From positions 868,001 to 932,000 of the forward strand of contig NZ_CP188319.1 of the NCBI RefSeq assembly GCF_050033475.1: a stretch of 64,000 bases of DNA, read 5' to 3'. The notes below the pieces were generated by a model that did no database searches, was not told the DNA's origin, and saw nothing but the letters and a program-made list of their open reading frames with translations. Shown in pieces: positions 34,096-41,497 of the stretch. The position numbers and the translations under genes were made by a program. Source of the stretch: Cetobacterium sp050033475. GTDB lineage: Bacteria > Fusobacteriota > Fusobacteriia > Fusobacteriales > Fusobacteriaceae. The first letter of the stretch is position 1. Every line of letters starts with the position of its first letter.

Positions 34096-34473
34096 ATGAA
34101 TGAGTTAGGAAACATAAAAATTTCAGATGATGTAGTAAAAACAATAGCAGCAAAGGCAGCTGAAGATGTTGCAGGTGTTTATAAACTTGCAGGTGGAATG
34201 GCTGATGAAGTTAGTAAAATGTTAGGTAAAAAAAGACCTACAAATGGAGTAAAAGTTGAAGTTGGAGAAAAAGAATGTAGTATTGAAGTATATATAATTG
34301 TTGAGTATGGATATCCAATTTCTGAGATTGCTCAAAATGTACAAAAGTCAGTTTTAAATAGCATTACACAAATGACTGGATTAAAAGTAGTAGAAGTAAA
34401 TGTATTTGTTCAAGATGTAAAAATAGTTACAGAAAATACAGATGATTCAGGAGAAGATGTAGAAATAATGTAA
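34096..34473 (+). CDS. Asp23/Gls24 family protein (YqhY-like)
   Basis: A 125-residue Asp23/Gls24 (DUF322) protein. The family pattern is clear: ISDDVVKTIAAKAAEDVAGVYKLAG near residues 7-31, GVKVEVGEKECSIEVYIIVEYGYPI (about 54-78), and IAQNVQKSV...TGLKVVEVNVFVQDV. In Bacillus the Asp23 protein YqhY is encoded between accC and nusB, exactly as here, and genetic work links it to acetyl-CoA carboxylase activity. Staphylococcal Asp23 is tethered to the membrane by AmaP, whose gene follows here. A role in envelope homeostasis and fatty acid control is inferred from these relatives. AGGGGGTG precedes the ATG. Confidence 0.9.
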   Translation: MNELGNIKISDDVVKTIAAKAAEDVAGVYKLAGGMADEVSKMLGKKRPTNGVKVEVGEKECSIEVYIIVEYGYPISEIAQNVQKSVLNSITQMTGLKVVEVNVFVQDVKIVTENTDDSGEDVEIM

Positions 34474-34479
34474 TAGAAA

Positions 34480-34509
34480 AGAGGCGTTTTGTGCGCCTCT
34501 AATCTTTTT
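34480..34509 (+). terminator. Hairpin between asp23 and amaP
   Basis: Stem agaggcg/cgcctct (34480-34486 with 34494-34500), seven-base loop, followed by aatcttttt. The T-run is interrupted, so it may be a partial terminator that lowers expression of downstream genes. Confidence 0.6.
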
Positions 34510-34528
34510 CATTTGGGAGGAGATAAAT

Positions 34529-35035
34529 ATGTGGAAAAAAATAGTATTCTTTTTTGCTTGGCTAGGGATTTTAGTTATTTCTATTTTAGGAGCAATACAT
34601 ATTATAAGTCCAGGACTTTTAGCGATTGATACAAATACCTTAACTTTTAAGATTATTACATTGAATATTTGTATACTTTACTTTATAATAACTATGTTAA
34701 AGTTTTTTTCCATATTTGATAAAAAAGAGGGATATAAGGTAAAAAATGATGAGGGGACAATTTATATTTCTCAAGAATCAATTAAGTCAATAGTTAAGGA
34801 TATTTTAAATAGAGATCCTGAAATTACAGGGATGAAAATAAATAGTGGAAAATCTGGTGGGAAGTTATTTGTATCGGTGACTTTAGAGATTCTATCTAAC
34901 GAAAATATCGCAGCAAAGACAACTGCTATCCAAAGTGCGATAAAAAATGAACTTAATAATAAATTTGATTTGCACATAGATAGAGTTGAAGTTAAAATAT
35001 CTAAAGTTTCTGTAAAAAGAGAACCTATGTTATAA
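34529..35035 (+). CDS. amaP: AmaP-like alkaline shock response membrane anchor protein
   Basis: 168 residues. Two hydrophobic segments near the N-terminus (about residues 4-28 and 45-66) are followed by a cytoplasmic part that itself resembles an Asp23 fold (INSGKSGGKLFVSVTLEIL, VEVKISKVS). In staphylococci AmaP anchors Asp23 to the membrane, and the arrangement asp23-amaP-DUF2273 here matches. The gene starts 55 bases after asp23 behind GGGAGGAG; a hairpin at 34480-34500 separates them. The identity rests on architecture and neighbours, so I am fairly but not fully sure. Confidence 0.8.
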   Translation: MWKKIVFFFAWLGILVISILGAIHIISPGLLAIDTNTLTFKIITLNICILYFIITMLKFFSIFDKKEGYKVKNDEGTIYISQESIKSIVKDILNRDPEITGMKINSGKSGGKLFVSVTLEILSNENIAAKTTAIQSAIKNELNNKFDLHIDRVEVKISKVSVKREPML

Positions 35036-35046
35036 AGGGGGATCCT

Positions 35047-35256
35047 ATGCTAGAAGATTTAATAGAAAAATTTATATACACATTTAGAAAATATATAGGA
35101 TGTGTAATAGGATTTGTTATAGCAATACTTTTATTGGAATACGGTATCATAAAAACAATATTTGTTGTAGCTGTTAGCTACATTGGTTTTAAATTAGGAG
35201 ATAAAAAGATCTCTGAAAAATTGAAGAAAAAAATAATAGAAAAATTAAAAGATTAA
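35047..35256 (+). CDS. DUF2273 small membrane protein
   Basis: 69-residue protein of the DUF2273 family, with two hydrophobic segments (about residues 15-33 and 34-50, CVIGFVIAILLLEYGIIKTIFV) and a Lys-rich C-terminal tail that should lie inside the cell. Such proteins are encoded with Asp23/AmaP genes in Firmicutes; function is unknown, probably part of the same membrane-associated assembly. The ATG at 35047 is 11 bases after amaP with GGGGGA as ribosome site. Confidence 0.8.
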   Translation: MLEDLIEKFIYTFRKYIGCVIGFVIAILLLEYGIIKTIFVVAVSYIGFKLGDKKISEKLKKKIIEKLKD

Positions 35257-35278
35257 TAATTTGGAAAGGAAAAAATTA

Positions 35279-35683
35279 ATGAGTAGAAGAGAAGCAAGAG
35301 AAGAGTTATTTAAATTAGTATTTGAAGCAGAGGTAAATGAGACTCCAATAGATACAATATTAGGAGATTATTTATCAAGAGATGAAATTAATTTAAGTGC
35401 TAATGGAAGAAAGTTTATAGAAGAATATGCAACTGGAATAGCAGAAAATAACGACGAAATAATGGCAGTTTTAAAAGAGAACATTGAAGGTTGGACTTTT
35501 GAAAGAATAGGAAATATAGAGAAGGCTTTATTAAAGATTTCTACATATGAGATATTATTTCAAAATACACCAGCAGAAATTGTTATAAATGAAGCTGTTG
35601 AATTAGCAAAAAAATACGGAGATGAAAAATCTCATGAATTTATTAATGGTGTTTTAGCTAAAGTTTTAGCTAAAAAAAATTAA
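35279..35683 (+). CDS. nusB: Transcription antitermination factor NusB
   Basis: NusB forms the NusB-NusE (S10) complex in rRNA antitermination. The 134-residue protein has the family signature SRREAREELFKLVFEAE at the start and AEIVINEAVELAKKYGDEKSHEFINGVLAK at the end (spread over about residues 96-128). I start at ATG 35279, which has AAGGA at 35265-35270; the longer in-frame TTG at 35261 has no ribosome site. The last gene of the acc-asp23-amaP-DUF2273-nusB operon, closed by a strong terminator at 35695-35720. Confidence 0.95.
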   Translation: MSRREAREELFKLVFEAEVNETPIDTILGDYLSRDEINLSANGRKFIEEYATGIAENNDEIMAVLKENIEGWTFERIGNIEKALLKISTYEILFQNTPAEIVINEAVELAKKYGDEKSHEFINGVLAKVLAKKN

Positions 35684-35694
35684 TATAAAAATTT

Positions 35695-35720
35695 AAGAGC
35701 CTAGGGGCTCTTTTTTTTTA
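35695..35720 (+). terminator. Intrinsic terminator after nusB
   Basis: Stem aagagcc/ggctctt (35695-35701 with 35706-35712), TAGG loop and a run of T. Confidence 0.92.
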
Positions 35721-35742
35721 CTTTTAGTTTTGGAGGTGTAAT

Positions 35743-37242
35743 ATGTTTGTTAAGGTAATAAGTGGAAGTTATTTTGGAGTGGATCCATTTTTAGTAGAGG
35801 TAGAAGTAGATACAACCAATGGATTACCAATATTTATAATTGTTGGATTGGGAGATACAATTATATCTGAGAGCAAAGATAGAATACGAGGAGCAATAAA
35901 AAATAGTGGTTACTTTATGGAACCTAAAAGAATAGTTGTGAATTTAACACCTGCAAATTTAAGAAAAAATGGCTCTAATTTTGATTTACCAATTGGTATA
36001 GGAGTCATGGTTGGTATGAAATTTATAAAGGATTATAGAGATATTTTAAAAAGATATATGTTTATTGGAGAGTTATCCTTAACAGGAGAGATTAGAAGAA
36101 CTCAGGGTGTTATAAGTGCTGTTTTATTAGCTAAGGAAATGGGATTTGAAGGAATTGTAATTCCAAAATCTAATTACAAAGAAGCTTCTATTATAAAGGG
36201 AATAAAAATTATACCTTTAGAAAACTTGAAAGAAGTTGTAACTTTTATTGAAAGAGAAGAATATCCTTTAGTTGAAATAGAAGAAGAAAAAATAAAAGAA
36301 ACTTTTAAAATAGATTATGGAGATATCCATGGACAATTATTAGGAAAAAGAGCTTTAGAAATTTGTGCTGCTGGAGGGCATAATGTTATTTTAATTGGAT
36401 CTCCTGGTTCAGGAAAAACTATGTTATCAAAGGGAATAATGAGTATATTACCACCTATGGAAGAGAAAGAAATAATAGAGACAACAAAGATATATAGCAT
36501 TGCAGGGGAGTTAAATGAAGATAAAAATATTATAAATATGAGGCCCTTTAGATCTCCTCATAATAGTTCCACAGTATCATCTATAATAGGTGGAGGAAAA
36601 AATCCGAGACCAGGAGAAATTAGCTTGGCTACCAATGGAATTTTATTCATGGATGAATTTACAGAGTTTACTAGGGAAACAATAGAAGCTTTGAGAGAGC
36701 CTTTAGAAGAGAAAAGAATATCTATAACAAGAAGTACAGGAAAAGTTGAATTTCCAGCTCATTTTATTTTTATAGCAGCTTGTAATCCATGTCCATGTGG
36801 ATATGGTTTTGATGAGGATAGATGTATATGTAATAACTATGATATAAGGAGATATCAGAAAAAAATATCGGGACCAATTATAGATAGAATTGATTTATAT
36901 GTAGAAGTAAAAAGATTGACAGAGGAAGAAATGTTAAATGATAAAATTCAAGAATCTTCTGATGAAGTAAGAGAAAGAGTTGAAAAAGCTAGAAGTATAC
37001 AAAGAGAAAGATATGGAATAGGTAAATTAAATGGAGATATGGATAATAAAGATATAAAAATTTATTGTAATTTAGATTTAGAGTGTCAAAGAATTGTAAA
37101 GGGAGCTATAAAAAGTTTAAATTTATCTATGAGATCTTATAATAAAATTTTAAAAGTAGCTAGGACAATAGCTGATTTAGAAGGGCAAAAGTCAATAACT
37201 AAAGAAAATATATTGGAAGCTATAGCATTTAGAAAAAAATAA
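35743..37242 (+). CDS. ComM/YifB-family AAA+ (magnesium-chelatase-like) protein
   Basis: 499-residue member of the YifB/ComM group. In Vibrio and Haemophilus ComM is a hexameric helicase that helps integrate incoming DNA during natural transformation. Domains: N-terminal Lon-like fold (about 1-170; EVEVDTTNGLPIFIIVGLGD, RGAIKNSGY), an AAA+ core with Walker A GSPGSGKTM (near 222-230), Walker B FMDEFTEF (about 301-308), and a Cys-rich loop CNPCPCGYG with further Cys (CICNN). GGAGG precedes the ATG. It is a single gene after the nusB terminator. The old annotation as magnesium chelatase is misleading. A comF homologue lies at 40.1 kb. Confidence 0.93.
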   Translation: MFVKVISGSYFGVDPFLVEVEVDTTNGLPIFIIVGLGDTIISESKDRIRGAIKNSGYFMEPKRIVVNLTPANLRKNGSNFDLPIGIGVMVGMKFIKDYRDILKRYMFIGELSLTGEIRRTQGVISAVLLAKEMGFEGIVIPKSNYKEASIIKGIKIIPLENLKEVVTFIEREEYPLVEIEEEKIKETFKIDYGDIHGQLLGKRALEICAAGGHNVILIGSPGSGKTMLSKGIMSILPPMEEKEIIETTKIYSIAGELNEDKNIINMRPFRSPHNSSTVSSIIGGGKNPRPGEISLATNGILFMDEFTEFTRETIEALREPLEEKRISITRSTGKVEFPAHFIFIAACNPCPCGYGFDEDRCICNNYDIRRYQKKISGPIIDRIDLYVEVKRLTEEEMLNDKIQESSDEVRERVEKARSIQRERYGIGKLNGDMDNKDIKIYCNLDLECQRIVKGAIKSLNLSMRSYNKILKVARTIADLEGQKSITKENILEAIAFRKK

Positions 37243-37251
37243 AAATAAATA

Positions 37252-37280
37252 TTGACAAAATTCCTCTTTGATAGTATATT
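37252..37280 (+). promoter_or_regulatory. Promoter of the rubrerythrin gene
   Basis: TTGACA (37252-37257), 17 bases, TATATT (37275-37280), 93 bases before the start codon. Confidence 0.8.
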
Positions 37281-37296
37281 ATTATTGTAACAGAAA

Positions 37297-37309
37297 TGTA
37301 ATAATTACA
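37297..37309. promoter_or_regulatory. PerR/Fur-type box downstream of the rubrerythrin promoter
   Basis: TGTAAT-A-ATTACA is a perfect 6-1-6 palindrome close to the PerR box core (TATAATNATTATA; one symmetric change). It lies about +10 to +22 from the expected start, a repressing position. In clostridia PerR represses reverse rubrerythrin genes. The site is visible; the regulator is inferred. Confidence 0.6.
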
Positions 37310-37373
37310 AAAACTTGAAAAATAAAAAAATAAACCAAATAAAAATCAAAATCATTGAGGAGGAAGTATTATT

Positions 37374-37931
37374 ATGGCAAAAGTAAAATGTATAGTATGT
37401 GGAGAAATATTAGATGCATCTGTGGAGATTTGTCCAGTATGTAAAGTAGGAAAAGATAAATTTGTTCCATACGAAGAGTCAGCAGAAAGAGTATGGGCAA
37501 CTGAACATAAAGTAGGAGAAGGTCTAGCTTGTGGAGACGAGGAGATCATCGAAGGATTAAGAGCTAACTTCAACGGAGAATGTATGGAAGTTGGAATGTA
37601 TTTAGCAATGGCAAGAGTTGCAGATAGAGAAGGATACCCTGAAGTAGCAGAGGCTTATACAAGAATAGCTTTTGAAGAAGCAAATCACGCTGCTAGATTC
37701 GCAGAGTTATTAGGAGAATGTGTAACTTCATCAACAGAAGAAAACTTAAGAAGAAGAGTAGACGCTGAATATGGAGCAACTTCTGGAAAGTTTGATATTG
37801 CAAAAAGAGCAAAAATGTTAGGATTCGATGCAATTCACGATACAGTTCATGAAATGGCAAAAGACGAAGCTAGACACGGAAGAGCTTTCTTAGGATTATT
37901 AGAAAGACATTTCGAAAAAAAATCTAAATAA
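37374..37931 (+). CDS. Reverse rubrerythrin (N-terminal rubredoxin domain)
   Basis: Non-haem iron peroxidase that detoxifies hydrogen peroxide in anaerobes. The order is reversed relative to classical rubrerythrin: a rubredoxin-like site comes first (Cys6-x2-Cys9 and Cys20-x2-Cys23), then a four-helix ferritin-like domain with the diiron ligands in ANFNGECMEVGMY, FEEANHAARFAEL and EMAKDEARHGRAF. 185 residues. GAGGAGG precedes the ATG. A monocistronic gene with a consensus promoter, a PerR-like box in the leader and a strong terminator, so it is probably peroxide inducible. Codon use is enriched for optimal codons, suggesting high expression. Confidence 0.93.
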   Translation: MAKVKCIVCGEILDASVEICPVCKVGKDKFVPYEESAERVWATEHKVGEGLACGDEEIIEGLRANFNGECMEVGMYLAMARVADREGYPEVAEAYTRIAFEEANHAARFAELLGECVTSSTEENLRRRVDAEYGATSGKFDIAKRAKMLGFDAIHDTVHEMAKDEARHGRAFLGLLERHFEKKSK

Positions 37932-37944
37932 TCATTGAAATTTC

Positions 37945-37971
37945 AAGGGAGCTAAGCTCCCTTCTTTTTTT
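37945..37971 (+). terminator. Intrinsic terminator after rubrerythrin
   Basis: Eight-base stem aagggagc/gctccctt (37945-37952 with 37956-37963), TAA loop, then cttttttt. Confidence 0.93.
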
Positions 37972-37998
37972 ATTTGCATTTAATTTTTTTAAAATTAG

Positions 37999-38007
37999 TG
38001 TTATAAT
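37999..38007 (+). promoter_or_regulatory. Extended -10 promoter of the rluD operon
   Basis: TG-T-TATAAT (37999-38007), with a weak -35 TTTAAT (37979-37984) at 17 bases. Confidence 0.6.
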
Positions 38008-38040
38008 TATAGAAAATAATTTTTTGTAAGAAGAGGTAAT

Positions 38041-39003
38041 ATGGAGAATTTTAAAGAAATTATAAACATAAAATCTGAAGAAAAAGATAAAGGTAAAAGA
38101 TTGGATTCTTTTATAAGTGAAGTTATAGGAGAAGCAACAAGATCATATATTCAGAAATTAATAGATAATGGAAATGTTGAAGTTGTAGGAAAAAATCAAA
38201 GTAAAAGTGGAAATAAATTAAAGGGAAATGAAGAGATTATAATTAGAATTCCTGAGGATCAAAATTTAGAATTAGAACCAGAAAATATTCCAATAGATAT
38301 TGTTTATCAAGATAAAGATATGGTTGTAATTAATAAGAGTTATAATATGATAGTTCATCCGGCTCAAGGATTTTATACAGGAACTTTAGTAAATGCTGTT
38401 TTATATCATATAAAAGATTTATCGACAATTAACGGGGTTATAAGACCAGGAATTGTTCATAGATTAGATAAGGATACAAGTGGGCTTATTATAGTTGCTA
38501 AAAATGATGAGGCACATTTAAAGCTAACAGAGATGTTTAAGGATAAGACCATTGAGAAAAGATATATTTGTATTTGTAAAGGAACTTTTGGAGAAAAAGA
38601 AGGAAGAATTGAAACTTTAATTGGTAGAGATTCCAAAGATAGAAAAAAAATGGCAGTAGTATATGAAAATGGAAAGAATGCTATTACAAACTATAAAGTA
38701 GTAAGTGAATTTAATAATTTTTCTTTAGTGGAAGTTAGAATAGAAACAGGAAGAACACATCAAATAAGAGTTCATATGAAATATTTAAATCATCCTATTG
38801 TTGGAGATGGTGTTTATGGTAATGGTGGCGATTTGGCTAAAAGACAAATGCTACATTCCTATTATCTAAAATTAAATCATCCAGTTAATGGAAATGAAAT
38901 GGAAATTATAGGAAAAGTTCCTGAGGATTTTAAAGATTTATGTAAAAAATTAAAATTAGATTTATCAAATGTAGATAAATTAGGAGAAGATAATCATGAA
39001 TAA
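38041..39003 (+). CDS. RluD-family ribosomal large-subunit pseudouridine synthase
   Basis: Isomerises uridines in 23S rRNA. An N-terminal S4 RNA-binding domain (about residues 15-75; GKRLDSFISEVIGEATRSYIQ) precedes the RluA/RluD catalytic domain with the signature GIVHRLDKDTSGLIIVAK (around 137-154, catalytic Asp in RLDKDTSG) and GRTHQIRVHMKYLNHPIVGD. 320 residues. The exact target uridines (1911/1915/1917 for RluD) cannot be read from the sequence, so I give no symbol. The 3' end overlaps rnhB by 8 bases. It heads a tight operon running to the unknown gene ending at 41382. Confidence 0.94.
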   Translation: MENFKEIINIKSEEKDKGKRLDSFISEVIGEATRSYIQKLIDNGNVEVVGKNQSKSGNKLKGNEEIIIRIPEDQNLELEPENIPIDIVYQDKDMVVINKSYNMIVHPAQGFYTGTLVNAVLYHIKDLSTINGVIRPGIVHRLDKDTSGLIIVAKNDEAHLKLTEMFKDKTIEKRYICICKGTFGEKEGRIETLIGRDSKDRKKMAVVYENGKNAITNYKVVSEFNNFSLVEVRIETGRTHQIRVHMKYLNHPIVGDGVYGNGGDLAKRQMLHSYYLKLNHPVNGNEMEIIGKVPEDFKDLCKKLKLDLSNVDKLGEDNHE

Positions 39004-39601
39004 TTTACATATATTTGATTTAGAGTTAGGAGATATAATAGGTGTAGATGAAGCTGGAAGAGGACCTTTAGCAGGACCTGTAGTGGCAGCAGCAGTTAAA
39101 ATAAGAGAATATCATGAGGAATTTGATAAAATTAATGATTCAAAAAAAATAACTGAGAAAACAAGAGAAAGATTATTTGATATAATTATGAATTATTGCG
39201 ATGTAGGTGTTGGAATTGCTACGGTAGAAGAAATTGATGATATTAATATATTAAATGGAACTTTTTTAGCAATGAGAAGAGCTTTAAAAGCTTTAGAGGA
39301 AAAAAATATTTCTTTAAATAAAGTTATAATAGATGGAAATCATAAAATAAGAGAATATGAAGGAGAACAGGAAGCTATAATTAAAGGTGATGGAAAGAGT
39401 TTATCCATTGCTGCAGCATCGATAATTGCCAAGGTTACCAGAGATAGAATGATGTTAGAAATAGCAAAGGAATATCCAATATATCAATTTGAGAAGCACA
39501 AGGGGTATGGTACAAAATTACATAGAGAAATTTTATTAGAAGTTGGTCCTAGTTCGGTGCATAGAAAAACTTTTTTAAAAAAAATATTAAATACTATATG
39601 A
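38996..39601 (+). CDS. rnhB: Ribonuclease HII
   Basis: Cuts RNA in RNA-DNA hybrids and removes single ribonucleotides from DNA. The 201-residue protein has the family signature IIGVDEAGRGPLAGPVVAAAV (around residues 15-35, two catalytic acids in DEAGRG), IIDGNHK with the third acid, and IKGDGKSLSIAAASIIAKVTRD-type helix. Length and motifs are normal. It starts inside the end of the pseudouridine synthase gene with an 8-base overlap, a coupling sign. The yraN homologue follows 14 bases later, an order common to many bacteria (rnhB-yraN). Confidence 0.97.
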   Translation: MNNLHIFDLELGDIIGVDEAGRGPLAGPVVAAAVKIREYHEEFDKINDSKKITEKTRERLFDIIMNYCDVGVGIATVEEIDDINILNGTFLAMRRALKALEEKNISLNKVIIDGNHKIREYEGEQEAIIKGDGKSLSIAAASIIAKVTRDRMMLEIAKEYPIYQFEKHKGYGTKLHREILLEVGPSSVHRKTFLKKILNTI

Positions 39602-39615
39602 AATAGGAGAAAAAT

Positions 39616-39978
39616 ATGGTAAGTAATAAGAGTAAAGGTTTTATTCATGAGGATAAAGCTATTTCATTTTTAGAAGATCAAGGTTTTGAAATATTAAATA
39701 GAAACTATATGGGGAGTTTTGGTGAAATTGATATAGTTTGTAGAAAAGATAAACTTTTTGTTTTTGTAGAAGTTAAGTATCGAAGAAATAAAGAGTATGG
39801 TTTTGGAGAAGAATCTATAGATTATAAAAAAATGAAAAAAATTTATTACACAGCCATGGAATATACGAGAAAAATAAAAATAAAAGATTATTCAATTAGA
39901 TTTGACGCTATAATATTTTTAGGTGAGAAAGTCCATTGGATTAAAAATATCTTATGGGGTGATGAAATTGGATTTTAA
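39616..39978 (+). CDS. YraN/UPF0102-family putative endonuclease-fold protein
   Basis: 120-residue protein of the UPF0102 family, which has a restriction-endonuclease-like fold. Family features are GFIHEDKAISFLEDQGFEILNRNY (spread over about residues 7-31), GEIDIVCRKDKLFVFVEVKYR (35-55; the D-x-n-ExK-type acids D38, E51 and K53 approximately) and the basic helix that follows. Function remains unclear across the family; a nuclease role is inferred only from the fold. AGGAG precedes the ATG. The last 17 bases overlap the next gene. Confidence 0.87.
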   Translation: MVSNKSKGFIHEDKAISFLEDQGFEILNRNYMGSFGEIDIVCRKDKLFVFVEVKYRRNKEYGFGEESIDYKKMKKIYYTAMEYTRKIKIKDYSIRFDAIIFLGEKVHWIKNILWGDEIGF

Positions 39979-40159
39979 ATGTATGAAATGTGGAAGCGAG
40001 AAATACCAAGTTAAAACAGCTATAATTCCAGAAAAAAGTCCTGGATTAAAATTGGAAATAAGTAATTATTATTTGAAGATTTGTCTCAACTGTGGATATA
40101 CAGAAATGTATTCGGCTAAGGTTTTAGACAAAGATGAAGAGCTTAAGCCTCAATATTAG
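39962..40159 (+). CDS. Small zinc-ribbon protein
   Basis: A 65-residue protein with one zinc ribbon: CMKCGSEKYQ near the start (Cys7-x2-Cys10) and CLNCGYTEMY about 35 residues on. Such single-ribbon proteins of the nucleic-acid-binding type are widespread and unassigned. I use ATG 39962, giving MKLDFKCMKCG; the ribosome site (GGGGTG) is very close, so GTG 39959 or coupling from yraN is possible. An upstream in-frame GTG at 39923 lies deep inside yraN and is less likely. It overlaps yraN at its 5' end and the comF gene at its 3' end. Confidence 0.75.
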   Translation: MKLDFKCMKCGSEKYQVKTAIIPEKSPGLKLEISNYYLKICLNCGYTEMYSAKVLDKDEELKPQY

Positions 40160-40784
40160 AAAATTATTTTTTAACGATAAGTGTTCTTTTTGTGAGAAGA
40201 AACTGAAGGAATATGAAAATTATATTTGTTTTAATTGTTTAGCAATATTAAAAAAGAAAGCTTATATAAAAGATATGGGGAATTTATATTATTTTTTTTA
40301 CTATGAAGATTTAAAAAATATAATATGGGACTTTAAATTTAAAAATAGGCGTTATATATGTGAAGATTTAGGATATATTTTTGAAGATAAAATAAAAACT
40401 TTGGTAAAGGAATTAAATATACAAGTTATAATTCCAGTTCCAATAAGTGTAAAGAAAGAGAATAAAAGAGGATTTAACCAAGTAGATGAATTATTGAAAT
40501 CTTGCAATATTTTTTTTGAGAAAATAAAAAGAGTGAAAAATACAAAACCAATGTTTTTATTAAAAAATAAAAAACAGAGAGAAGAAAATATCAAGAAAGC
40601 CTTTAGTGTATCTGTAGATATTGAAAATAAAATTGTATTAGTTGTAGATGATATAGTAACAACAGGAGCCACCTTAGAGGAAATAAGAAGAGAGTTATTA
40701 AAATATAATCCCAAGGAAATACATTTTTTAGCAATATCTATTGCAAAGAGTTATTTAAAAAAAAATAAAAAATATGGGGTATAG
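40134..40784 (+). CDS. ComF-family phosphoribosyltransferase-like protein
   Basis: 216 residues. An N-terminal zinc site CSFCEKKL...CFNC (Cys-x2-Cys twice, about residues 17-35) is followed by a phosphoribosyltransferase-like domain with VIPVPISVKKENKRGFNQ (about 98-115) and the PRPP loop VVDDIVTTGATLEEI (about 166-180). ComF takes part in DNA uptake or processing during natural transformation in Bacillus and Haemophilus, but homologues occur in non-transformable species. The start overlaps the zinc-ribbon gene by 26 bases and lacks a clear ribosome site, so translational coupling is likely. The next gene starts 1 base after its stop. Confidence 0.9.
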   Translation: MKSLSLNIRKLFFNDKCSFCEKKLKEYENYICFNCLAILKKKAYIKDMGNLYYFFYYEDLKNIIWDFKFKNRRYICEDLGYIFEDKIKTLVKELNIQVIIPVPISVKKENKRGFNQVDELLKSCNIFFEKIKRVKNTKPMFLLKNKKQREENIKKAFSVSVDIENKIVLVVDDIVTTGATLEEIRRELLKYNPKEIHFLAISIAKSYLKKNKKYGV

Positions 40785-40785
40785 T

Positions 40786-41382
40786 ATGGAAATTTATATA
40801 GATAATAAAAAATGTCAGGCTCCAAAAAATATTAATTTTTCAGGAGCGATGGATATCATAAATGATATTTTAAAAAAGCAAAATAAAATAGTTTTAAATT
40901 TATATATTAATGGAAAAGAATTAGATGAAAATTTACTTTTGAGAAGTGAAAATATAAAATTAATAGAGGTATCTACAAGAAGTAATAGAGAATCAATAAT
41001 AGAATCTTTAGGAGCTTTAGGTAGCCATATTAATAAGTATTTTATTTTATTAGAAGAATTATTAGCAAGTACAAGTGAATATATAGATATTGAAAAAATA
41101 AATGATATGTTAATATTAGTTACTTGGACTTATAGTGTATTGTTAGCTATGAAGGATAATACCGCAATTGATTTTAGTTATGTAGATTTTGATGAATTTT
41201 TACAAGATTTTAAAAATGCATTTGAAGAAGCTCAAAAAGCCTTGGAATTAGAGGATGTTGGAAAATTATTCGATATTTTAGACTATGAACTTGGAGAATT
41301 AATGTTAGATATCCAAAGTAATTTAAATGCTTATTATGAAGAAATTGTTAATGAGGAATTGAGAACTAATATTTTAAATTAG
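40786..41382 (+). CDS. Unknown protein downstream of comF
   Basis: I do not recognise this 198-residue acidic protein. The first 70 residues look like a small beta-rich fold (EIYIDNKKCQAP, IVLNLYINGKELDE, IKLIEVSTRS), and the rest is helical and acidic, with a conspicuous run in which FDEFLQDFKNAFEEAQKALE is a long amphipathic helix. No signal peptide, Cys cluster or catalytic motif is seen. I start at ATG 40786 (GGGGTATAGT before it), since the in-frame ATG 40774 lies inside comF. Last gene of the rluD-rnhB-yraN-comF operon; no clear terminator follows. Confidence 0.7.
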   Translation: MEIYIDNKKCQAPKNINFSGAMDIINDILKKQNKIVLNLYINGKELDENLLLRSENIKLIEVSTRSNRESIIESLGALGSHINKYFILLEELLASTSEYIDIEKINDMLILVTWTYSVLLAMKDNTAIDFSYVDFDEFLQDFKNAFEEAQKALELEDVGKLFDILDYELGELMLDIQSNLNAYYEEIVNEELRTNILN

Positions 41383-41429
41383 AGAAAAAACTATCCAAAG
41401 AAGGATGAAAATATTTGCTATTTCAAGTT

Positions 41430-41457
41430 TTGAAAAAAATTTGTCTTATGTTATGAT
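41430..41457 (+). promoter_or_regulatory. Promoter of tpiA-gpmI
   Basis: TTGAAA (41430-41435), 16 bases, TATGAT (41452-41457), 40 bases before the tpiA ATG. Confidence 0.68.
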
Positions 41458-41497
41458 TAAAAAAGAAAATAAAACCATAATCAGGGGGCGACTTTAA

